Part shown: piece by piece, positions 47,804 to 57,046 of the stretch
How positions within the stretch are numbered: the first letter of the stretch is position 1
Layout: the number at the start of each line of letters is the position of its first letter
Assembly: GCA_002917775.1 (NCBI GenBank)
Contig: KZ627148.1
Span: 1,593,183 to 1,657,182 of the forward strand
Origin: Glaciozyma antarctica PI12
Taxonomy: Eukaryota; Basidiomycota; Microbotryomycetes; Kriegeriales; Camptobasidiaceae
DNA length: 64,000 bases
Direction of reading: 5' to 3'
Notes under the pieces: generated by a model
What the model was told of the DNA's origin: nothing
The model's input: only the letters and a program-made list of their open reading frames with translations
Database searches by the model: none
Made by a program: the position numbers and the translations under genes

Positions 47804-50800
47804 TCAGACGGACAAGCTGCGACCGAAGCCTGAGCCGCCTTCGCTCCGCATCGCGCTCCTGCCACGAGGTTCGTCGACGCGAGGGTTCTTGCGAAGAACG
47901 ATCCCCCTGCGAGGGTCGTAGACTTGGTTTCGGGGCTTCTTGTACGTCTGCGAAGGGTTAGCTTGGGTGTGAGAGAGGAGCGAAAGTGGCGTACCCAGCC
48001 TTGGAAAGCGAGCTGCTTGCGTACGTCGAGGAGGTGCTCGCCTTGGACCTTGTCGCGAAGCATCGGATCCCTCGTCGCGTCGGGAGCAGGACCTCCGGGG
48101 CCAGCATCGGGAGGAGGAAGAGGGTTCTGCGACACAGAGGATTAGTAAAGCGAGCCACAAGCGACGCAACGAAAGCACGCACGTCGTCGATCTCGTCCTC
48201 AAAGTAGCGCGTATCTCCCGGCGCCGATAGCTGAGGAACAAACGGAGGAGTCTGCTGATGGATCGTCTCAAAGTCGACCCCTCGGAACCACGGATGAGCC
48301 TTGATCATCTCCGCTCCATCCGTCATGCCATTGTCGTTCGCTCCCGGCGCAATGAATCCACTCTGTCGCTGACCGACGAGGACAGAGTTGGGGCGCGAGA
48401 CGGAGACGGGCCCGCGAGAGCCGAGTCGGTCCTCGCGCTCGCAGATGAGGTTCGTGATGAGGTCCTGAGCTTCGCGCGAGATTCGAGGGCGAGGAGGGAA
48501 ACGGAGGGCAGTGCGCCAGTTCATGATCTTCTGGCGAGTGATTTGGCGGCTCTTGGAGACGAACGGAGGGTAGCCACTGCGAGAGAGAGTCCTTCGTCAG
48601 TCACCGTTCACGATGTACGCTGGAAGAGACGTACTAGAGCATCTCGAACTGCGAAAGAGGTTCGTAAACGACGGGAAAGGTTTCGAAAGTCATAGCGACG
48701 CACCATGATGACTCCGAGACTCCACCAATCGCACGCCTGATCGTATCCCTTGCCACGAAGCACCTCGACAGACTGCGCCGAGAAAGTGCATCAGCGCAAC
48801 CCCATTCCGCACGACGGTAACTCACCATGTAGTTGTTCGTCCCAACGACGGAATAAGCGAGCTTCCTCCTGTTCTTGTCCCTCCACGTCAAGATGCTCCC
48901 CGGCGCCTCCTCCGATCCTCGCATCATATCCTGATCGAATCTCGTCGTCGCAGGCGCATGATTCCCGTCCTCGAGGTCGATACCGTGCTTGTGAAGGAGC
49001 TCGCTTCGCTGCTGCTCGTAGTACTGACCGTCGTGCGCCCAGTGGAACTGTGAGAGGTGGTTCAGCGAAGCTCGAGAGGAGTGGAGAGGCGGACGAACGT
49101 CGGTGGCGAGACCGTAATCGCTGATGGCAATGTGGCCGTTCTTGTCGAAAAGGAAGTTGTCGGGCTTGATCTGCGTGAGGAGGAGTTAGCCGTCCGCTCC
49201 ACTCTCGACGCCACCTGCAAAAAAGCTCACGTCGCGATGAATAGCTCCAAGGACCTTGTGAGTTTCCTCAATCGCCAGGACCATCTCGGAGATGTAGAAC
49301 TTGGCGAAAGATTCCTCGAAGACGTCCTTTTCGATGAGAAGCGTGAGCAGATCTGCCAGCAAGTCATCAGCGAGTGTTCTCACGCGAGCGAAGGACCACT
49401 CACCGCCGCCACTCATGAAACTCATGACGAGATAGAGATGATCCACGTCCTGGAAGGAGTAGGCGAGGCGAACTGTCCAGCGCGTGCTCGTCGCTGCGGT
49501 GGCGAGGAGGTCTCGCTCGGCGCGAACGTGTCCCTCTTGTCCCTTCCTCAGCATGCTGATGGAGCGAATCGTCAGCGGGAGCAGTTCGGAGGCAAGACGA
49601 AAAAGACGCACTCGGCCTTGCGAAGCTGCTTCATCGCATAAAGCCTGCCGAGCAACTCTTATCAGCAAACAACTCCCACAACCAGCCCTCGCAACTCACT
49701 CTCCCGTCCCTCTCTCCTTGACCAAACTCACGACGCCAAAGGCGCCATGCCCGATCGTCTTGAGCTTGACAAACGAGCCGACATTGACGCGCGTCCTCAG
49801 ATCGCGCAAGTACTCGGTCTCGCTGAGCGCCCAAGCCGCCCGTACGTTCCGACGCTCCGCGTCCGAGATATTAAGTCGGCTGAGCTCCTTCTCGAGCAGG
49901 GCTTTGCGTTGGTCTCGGTCGCGAGGTTTCTTGAGGAGGCCGTGGTAGAGTGTCTCGAAGTAGACCTGCACGACGGACGTAAGTTCGCGTTTCGGCTGCA
50001 GGGGACACGCTCAAAACGAACCTTCGTAGCGACAGCTTTCTCGACTGCAGAGAACGAACGAGGTTAGCCGAGCTCTCAACAGCTTCGCAGCGAACTCACT
50101 CGTCGTAAGCGACGGAACAAAGTTCCTCGGCGCCCCAAAGTCGATCCCAGAGTCTCCCACCTCCTCAAAGGGCTCATCAAACGCCACTCCCGACCCCTCG
50201 AGGTCCAACGGCGTCCTCCCCTTCGCAGGCGCCCTCGTCGTCCCCTTATCCAGCACGCTCTCCGCCGTGTCCGTCCTCTCCAACCCCGGAAACACGGGCG
50301 GACGCAGCTCATCCTCCTCCGGTAGCGATTCGAGCTCCCCACCATCTTCGACCGCTTCGACGCTCGCGACGCTCACGCTCAGAGTCGACGGAAGGCCATT
50401 GACGACTTTGAGACTGCCGACGTCGCGGTTCGCTTGAACTTCAGCAACGGCTCGAGCGCGGGCGCGGGCGCGGGCAGCTTCCTTGATAGGCTGTACCCAG
50501 CCGGGTTCTGCGAGAGGTGGTCAGCGGGGGAGAAGGGAGCGAGGAGGGACGGACGGACGGGCGAGTTTACCGACGCCGTCTTGGGACCAGCGGCGGAGGA
50601 TGTCTTCGGCTTGTTCGGCGTCCGAGGCGTGGCAGAGGTGGCTGGGGAGAGGGAGGAGAGGGCGTTAGGAGCGGTTCGAGAGGGTGACTGCATACATGCT
50701 CCTCCGAGGACCGGTTTCGCGCCTGGTGAGCTGTCTTCCCCTCCTCGACACGCTCAGCAACGCGTCGCTAGTCACCTAGCGTACGTCCAGCCCTCCTCCA

Positions 50801-51626
50801 GTCCCCCTCCAGCCGCTCGCACCAAAGCCCAACCTCCTCCCCATCGACCACCTCCTCCTCGACCCGCCGCAAAACAACAACACCCTGAAGCGAAGACTCA
50901 CCTAAAGTTCCCCGGCCTCCCAATCATATCGATACTGATCCTCTTCTTCCCCATCACCTCCCCCACCAACGCAGGACTCGTCACACCCCTCCTCTCCCCC
51001 ACCATCGCCGTCCTCCCTCTCTGCTGCCCCTCCGCGCGTCCCAAGCACCCTCCATCAAAGTCCTCCTCCCCCAGCGTCGAAGGAAACGCCGGTGCAGCTC
51101 CATAGAACCTCGACCCGGTCGCGGAGAGGATGTTCCAGAAGCCGCTGTGGACCATGATGCTCGAGCTAGTCGACAGGGGGACTTTGGTCGTAGCTGCTGA
51201 TTGAAGAGGAGGAGAGCGGGAGGGCATAGCGCCTGGTGGAAGGCGCTGAGGGGAGGAAGGAGGGGAGTAGGCGGTCCGGGAGGTGAAGGGGGGCAGCGGG
51301 ACGGCAGGAGAGGGGCTTAGGTTTGGCGAAGGGGGAGTAGGGAGGGGAGGCCGCTTCGGAGCGTACAGCTGCGTTCCACTTCCTCCTACGAAGAAGGTCG
51401 ACCCGCGCCCGATCGTGGGAGAGGCGTAGGGGATCCAGTCTTGAGGAGGGTGAGAGGGAGGTCCCGACGCGAGGTTGGAGTACGGGAACGCGGCGTGCGC
51501 ATTCTGGGGCGAGCTGATGGGCTTCTGGGGCTTGAGGGTCGAAGAGGGGCCGTACGAGTTTGGGTAGGGAAGTCGGTTGGCGGAAGGAGGGGTTGGGAGA
51601 GGAGGTCGTTTGGTCGTGGGTTCCAT
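47804..51626 (-). CDS. NDR/LATS-family kinase with N-terminal CRIB (p21-Rho-binding) motif
   Basis: ATG 51626 is the first ATG in the open first exon (to 50902). Residues 1-225 are Pro/Ser-rich with two copies of KRPPLPTPPS (residues 6-15 and 91-100). At residues about 230-265, across an intron, is a CRIB/PBD motif: ISIDMIGRPGNF-SHLCHAS then EQAEDILRRW. Exon 2 is 50641-50571. Exon 3 runs on in frame (EPGWVQPIKEAARARARARA to NFVPSLTT) and joins the NDR N-terminal regulatory region (VVQVYFETLYHGLL, SETEYLRDLRTRVNVGSF). The kinase domain has GHGAFGVV, YAMKQL, AIHRDIKPDN, SDYGLA (DYG for DFG), a long insert before AYSVVGTNNYMSVEVLRG, and the C-terminal hydrophobic motif FQGWTYKK. It likely acts in morphogenesis or polarity under Cdc42/Rac control (inference). 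Stop 47804-47806; about 1,000 residues. Confidence 0.85.
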
Positions 51627-52157
51627 CGAGTGGGAAGGAGGAGCGGCGGGGAGAGGTTTGGAGCGGGTGAGGAGGGCTCGGAGGGAAATGTCGAGTGATC
51701 CTGATGATTCTGAGCTGGATGGTAGAGAGAGGGATAAGCTTGAGCCCAGGGATGGCAAGGCAGGAAGAGGCGCTGGAGGAGGAATGCGAGGGATTCTCTG
51801 TCGTCGTCGTTGCTGAGCTTCCCTGCTGTCACCGGGTCGTAGTTTATAATCCACTGTTGAAGTTGAGAGTACTCTTACTCTCGAGTAGTGGAGAGAAGGT
51901 CAAGCCCTCTCAGCCTGAACGAGCGCGCGCTGAGAGGGGCTACAGCCAAATTAGCGGGGGAATCTCCTTGCCCACTTCCCTTAACTCTGCTCAGCACGTT
52001 CTGCTCCGCACTCACAGGTAAGAGCACCGCCGTACACCCTTATAGACGGCTCAACCTCTCCCATCCAGCTGCGCACTCTCTTCCCAACCCAGCGCGTACA
52101 TCCCTCTCCCGGCAGCCGGCAGCTCCAACGCGACTCCCTCCCCCGCCGACCTCTCAT
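51627..52157. promoter_or_regulatory. Divergent promoter region, CRIB-NDR kinase / sirtuin
   Basis: 531 bp between divergent ATGs. The kinase frame stays open for about 230 bp upstream but has no ATG there, so this is taken as 5' UTR. No defined element seen. Confidence 0.45.
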
Positions 52158-53217
52158 ATGACCGCCTCAAACGACCTCCTCCGCCAGAAGCTGCAATCAG
52201 CGCGATCCGTCGTCGTCCTCGCAGGTACGTCCTCTCCCCCACGCGTTCTTGCGCAACCGTACGGCGGCTCACCCCGCCGAGCAGGAGCTGGGCTGTCTAC
52301 CGCCTCGGGTCTAGCAACGTTCCGGGGACCTGGAGGACTTTGGAGAACGTACTCTGCTTTGTCCCTCGCGACTCCCGAGGCGTTCAGCCAGAACCCAAGT
52401 CGCGTCTGGGAGTTCTGTACGCCTCTTCCTCCCTTCCTCCTTCCTCTCCTAACCCATTTCATACAGACGAATACCGCCGACAAAAGTGCGCTCATCCCTC
52501 CTCTTATTGACCGCGCTAACACCCAGCAGAGCCCTCCAAGCCACCCCTACCACCGCCCACACCCTCCTCGCGCGCCTCTCCCTCCCCTCCCTTCGCCACC
52601 CCCTCCTACCCACATGCGAATCCTTCACCCTCATCACCCAGAACGTCGATTCCCTCTCTCTGCGCGCTCTAGCCTCCCTCGATACCGAGGCCAGAGTGGA
52701 GGAGAGCATTATCGAGATGCACGGCTCTATCGTCCGGCCGCGCTGTAAGAAATGTGGTGTCGTAGACCACGAGCGGGGGGAGAGTATGACGCCGTTATGC
52801 GCTGCACTCGAGGGGGTGGTAGAGCGGGTGGAAAGCGGGGAGAAAAGATTAGAAGATTGAGAGGAAGGACTTGCCGCGCTGTGGAGTGCGGAGCTGTGGG
52901 GGTTTAATGCGCCCTGGGATCGTTTGGTTCGGCGAGAGTCCAGAGAGGATGGAGGTGTGTGGGAAGGTGCTTGAAGGGGCGGACGTTTTGCTTGTGGTGG
53001 GGACTTCAGGGACGGTACGTCCTTTCGCGTTGGAGAGCGAGGTGGAGCTGATTTGACGAAGCAGGTCTATCCGGCTGCGGGATTTGCGGCCCAGGTCAAG
53101 AAAGGTGGAGGGATTGTAGCGGTATTTAACCTCGAAGGGAGCGAAGGAGACGAGGAGGCGGATTTCGTCGTTTTGGGCAAGTGCGAGGAGACGCTTCCCG
53201 CGCTATTCGATCTGTAA
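52158..53217 (+). CDS. Sirtuin, SIRT5-like NAD-dependent protein deacylase
   Basis: ATG 52158 ([20 protein letters not shown]), TAA 53215-53217. Motifs: [20 protein letters not shown] (NAD binding), [48 protein letters not shown] (catalytic His and first Zn pair), [20 protein letters not shown] (second Zn pair), [20 protein letters not shown] and [12 protein letters not shown]. The Y-x-x-R in YEYRR matches the SIRT5 residues that prefer succinyl/malonyl/glutaryl lysines. No strong mitochondrial presequence is visible from this start. The frame breaks around 52836-52860, between VESGEKR and the second Zn pair; either one base is wrong or a very short purine-rich intron is present. Other joins keep frame. 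Confidence 0.83.
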
Positions 53218-53417
53218 CAACGCCGTCGACCACGACAGCTTTTGGCCCATTCGACTCGTTTCAGAACAAACTCCCGCTATTCCACTAGCCCTCCTCCGCA
53301 AGATCAACGCCACCCCGGACTCCGGGCCCCTCAGCGCCTCCTGGTCTCCCACTCCCTCATGACCCTCTCCTTCTCCCCCTCCCTCTGGCTCCTATCTAAC
53401 CACCTCTTTGAGTGATC

Positions 53418-54784
53418 CTATTCCTTACTCCACATCCCCACCTTGCTCTTAATCCTATCATCCACCCTCCTCCACAGGTCCCCGACCATCGACTCCCTCT
53501 TCCTCCTCACCTCCGCCAATCGAATCACATACGCCGCAAACCGATGGACCTCTGCCGAGCTGTATAGATCAAGTACTGCGTCCAGATCGGCGTAGGTCGC
53601 TGAGCGCGGGGCGAGGAGGAAATGGAGAGTGGTGAACTGGCACCGACGGACGTTGGCAGCTTTGTTGCGCGATTTGAGGCTCGGGTGGGAGGTGATAAAG
53701 TGGCGGGGTGATACGGGGTCAAAGTGCTGTTGGAGAGGGGTGGGGTTGGAGGGGAGCGAGGAGAGGGAGGGGATGGAGGAGGGGAGGGGAGCGAAGTGGA
53801 GGAAGGGCTGGACGTGCTCCGGTGGTCCCCTGGGAGAGGATTAGTGAGAGTATGTGGTGGAGAGGAAAAGACGCACGTCGAGGTTCCAAGCTTGCACTTG
53901 ACGTCGAAGAGGTCGAGAGTGTAATTGAGGAAGTCGGTCCATCGCTCGTACGTTCGCCAGTCCCATTCGATCGGAAGCTTATTCGCGAACTGATGACTCC
54001 CAACGACCTTCTGAAGCTCATCCGCCTCAACCGCCTCCGAATACGGCGGGGGCAGCAGAGGAGGAGGTATCGCACGAGGGCCAGCGGGCGTCGTCGCTCC
54101 CGGAGAGAGCGAGCCGTCCAAGTCGAGGTTCGGGCGTCCGGAAGGGTTCTGGAGGGGATCAACTTCGTGCGGAGGGAGAGAGATTCGAAGTCGTTTGTGG
54201 CTGCGATCGGGGGAGGCGGAGCGCTGAGGAGGGGAGTGTGGGCGAGAAGGAGGACGGCGGAAGGGTGGCTGGATAGGCTGAGGTTCAGAGGTATCGATCG
54301 CCATCCGGTGGTCCTCCTCGCGCGCTTGATGCGCAGGCAGAGGTGGATCACTGGGACCCCATTCCTCCTCGGAAAAGCTGAACAGAGGTGAGGGTCCTGA
54401 GGTAGCTCTTCCTGGCGGGTAGTTCGCCTGTATTCCTGCAAAAGTAATTGCTCAGTATCCTCTGCTTAGCGAGTCACCGCAAGGCCAAGCCTGAGCCGGC
54501 ACCGTCCGCTCACCTTGCTCAAATTCCCTCCTGCGCTCCTCGAACAAGTTGCGCGCTTCGAGCTCTAGGAAGTGGTCCCGGACACCCGGGTAGAGTCCTG
54601 AAACAATGAGGGCGAGCTGAGCGGAGTTGAGGAGCTCGAGGGAGTCGCGGAAGGAGGGAATGAGCTTGGTCTGGTAGAAGCAGAGGAACGGGCCAGGAAG
54701 GAGAGCAGGGAGACGGATTAGGACTCGGCGCTGCCAATGGCGGGGGAAGAGACGTACCGTGAGCAAGGGATCCTCGAGGTCCAT
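53418..54784 (-). CDS. Unrecognised protein, probably nuclear
   Basis: ATG 54784 (MDLEDPLLT), joined across a well-formed intron (branch CCTAATC, acceptor CTACCAG) to TKLIPSFRDSLELLNSAQLA, LIVSGLYPGVRDHFLELEAR and NLFEERRREFEQG. The middle is low-complexity Pro/Ser-rich with a basic patch (SPDRSHKRLRISLPP). A second ordered part reads VVGSHQFANKLPIEWDWRTY, ERWTDFLNYTLDLFDVKCKL and later FITSHPSLKSRNKAANVRRC, QFTTLHFLLAPRSATYADLD, ending KVGMWSKE (stop 53418-53420). Two folded segments linked by a disordered region suggest a regulator, but I recognise no family. The basic patch could serve as a nuclear signal. Confidence 0.65.
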
Positions 54785-54967
54785 CGCGGCGGGAGGGGGA
54801 CGAAGGTGAGAGAGAGTTTGCGGCGGAGTCCGCACTGACCTCTCAGGCGCTAAAGGTCCCGAACACCTTTCCTTCTCACAAATTGCAGAGAGCAAGGTGA
54901 TTCAAGCGTGTGTGCGTGTTGTGTTCTGCTGAAAGCTCTCCTCAGAAGACCGAACAGCATCACCAAT

Positions 54968-56413
54968 CTACCCCCTCCTGACCTCTGCCATCTCATCCTT
55001 CGAGTTCCCCTGGCAACCGAGGAATCAGTCACACAGAATGCAGCATAAAAGTAGACGCGCACCCTGAAAGACTTGGGCCGCAAGCGGTCCAACTTCGACA
55101 AGTCCGACTCGAGTACGAGCGGGTGCGAGTACGCTCTCCAGCCTTCGTCGTCGCGCACATCCAGCAATTCGCCAAGAGGTCCAGTAAGATCTTCAGCGGG
55201 TAGACGCTCAAATCCATCTGCGACGAGGGCGGGTCAGAATGGCGGGGGCGAGGAGGGAAGCGAGTGTGGCGTACATAATCTGAGTTGGCGGAGGAACGAA
55301 GAGGCTTTCGTGTGCTGGTAGAAGTCGGGAAGTAGCTTGTTGAGAAACTTTGAGTGCTCTGGTACGGCGAGAAGGGGTTAGCGAGAATGAGGAACGCCGG
55401 ACTGAGGACGCACGGGTTGCGACGACGATGGCGTCTCCGCTCTCGGCCCATCGCAGGCAATCTCCCCATTCCAGAGGACGCTCGAGGATGTAGCGAAGCT
55501 TGGAAGCGAAGGGCTTCGGGGAGAAAGATCAGACAGCTTCGAAACGACAGCGAAGACATACTCACAGTTACTCCTGGTCGGCTGGGAATCGCCTGAGCTT
55601 GCGAAGAGGAGGATTCGGCGCTAGGAGTGCTTGTCGGAGTAAACTCCCTCGATGCGTTTCCTCCCATATCGCTGAGGTTCAGGATATTCCTCGGGGGGAG
55701 AGGATGGGTCGGGCGGAAGACTTGCGGCGAGGAGGAAGCGAGTCGGCTGGCGGATGAGCTGAGAAGGCGGGTGGGCTGGGACGAGAAGAGTCAGTTCAAT
55801 CTCATGAAATGATGAGAGGAATGGCCCACTGGAGAACTGGGTCGCTCTGGGAATCTGTAGGGAGCGGTAGAGGGAGGCGGACCTCCCAGAGGAAACGATA
55901 GGCGTACGGCTGACTCCGCTGCGTGCTGATCAATAGTAGGCGTTGGATCTGGGTGGTAGACGTGTGGAGGCTTTCGATAGCGGCTTGGCGCAAGAGCTGG
56001 CGTCGTCCTGGTGCTGGGCGTCTGTTCGAGGATCGAGCCTTGCGGAGGGTGGTAAGGCGCGCTGCTTCGGTGGGTCGCCACAGGCTGGAAGTAAGATTGG
56101 GAGGGAGGAGAGCTGTAGGGGTAGAATCTGTAGCCTGCCGGAGCGTACGAATAGATCGAGGATTCTGGAGGAGAGTGTCGAGGGCCTTCGAATGCCGCGG
56201 AGTCTGAGTCCAAGTGATTATAGGGCGCGAAGAGGGCGGGCGAGTAGCCACTGGGTGGATGGAGGGAGTGATTCTCTCCTGCTGTACTAGAGGGAGAGTA
56301 GACTGCGTTTAAAGAGCGTTCGTCCGAGGTCAGCAACTGAAAGCACCGCTGGAGAAAGGACAGGACGTACGGCTCGAAAACTGCGACGTCCAGGCCTGCG
56401 AAGCGGAATACAT
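54968..56413 (-). CDS. HSF-type DNA-binding domain protein
   Basis: ATG 56413 (MYSASQAWTSQFSS), exons joined to YSPSSTAGENHSLHPPSGY; a long Pro/Ser/Tyr-rich N-terminus; then a C-terminal HSF-type winged helix: PFASKLRYILERPLEWGDCL, RWAESGDAIVVAT, HSKFLNKLLPDFYQHTKASS, FLRQLRLYGFERL and GWRAYSHPLVLESDLSKLDR, ending RPKSFRGNSKDEMAEVRRG (stop 54968-54970). The S-S-F-L-R-Q-L-x-x-Y-G-F recognition helix is intact. Unlike canonical Hsf1 the domain is at the C-terminus and no heptad trimerisation region follows, so it is more likely an Sfl1/Skn7-like or lineage-specific regulator. Six or so exons, all in frame. Confidence 0.83.
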
Positions 56414-57046
56414 CTCAGCTCAGAGAGTAGTGAAATCGACTGCTCTGGCGGGAAGCGGAGAGAGGGCGAAGGAAAGAGCAAGGGCGAAAGAAAAAAGTCG
56501 ATGGGAGGGAGGGATCTCCTCACCCTTGGTCGATCGTCCAAGCGGGCCCCGGTACGAAGGGCCCTCTCAGCGAGCGATCCTGAATGAGAACGAGGGCTTA
56601 AAGGTTCCCTCTGCTCAACGAGAGTAAGAGAAGGAACGGAGGAGAGAAGAGGTTGGGAGCGGATTCGGCCGCGGAGCAGAAGTCGGGCAGCTGGTGGACT
56701 GCTCCGAGATATCAACCCCTCGAAGCGGCGTTCCGCTGGGTGATTCTGGACACGGAAGCCCAGACCAGGGAGAAGGAGAGAGGAAGAAGAAGGAGCACTG
56801 CCACTTGGCTGAAACCCCTTTTCTGCGGCGGAACTGCTGGTCCTTCTTCTCCCCCAACCCCACAGACGCCCGCACAGCTAGCACACGCTCGAACTAGCTC
56901 ACCAGGCTCACCCGTGAGTGTACAGCCTCGCGCATCCGCCACAGCTCCCAGCTGACCCTTGCCGCAAGCGCCCATCTCCAGCGTCTCCCACGACAGCTCC
57001 CGCCGCCCTACCCCCTCGCCAAATCTGCAGGAGCGCCACCGGTTGC
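56414..57046. promoter_or_regulatory. Divergent promoter region, HSF-type gene / TPT transporter
   Basis: 633 bp. A plus-strand open frame from about 56653 (MGADSAAEQKSG...) is open, but its link to the transporter is unsupported. A possible 5' UTR intron runs from a GTGAGT at 56912 to CTGCAG at 57030, just before the transporter ATG. Confidence 0.45.

Noticed and set aside
50898-51854. Separate Pro-rich gene upstream of the kinase
   Set aside because: Its end is an exon that splices in frame into the rest of the CRIB motif and then into the kinase, so it is the 5' exon of one gene; its apparent start at 51854 is GTG, not ATG.
56653-56955. Plus-strand frame before the TPT transporter
   Set aside because: No in-frame join to the transporter and no homology; treated as 5' region.
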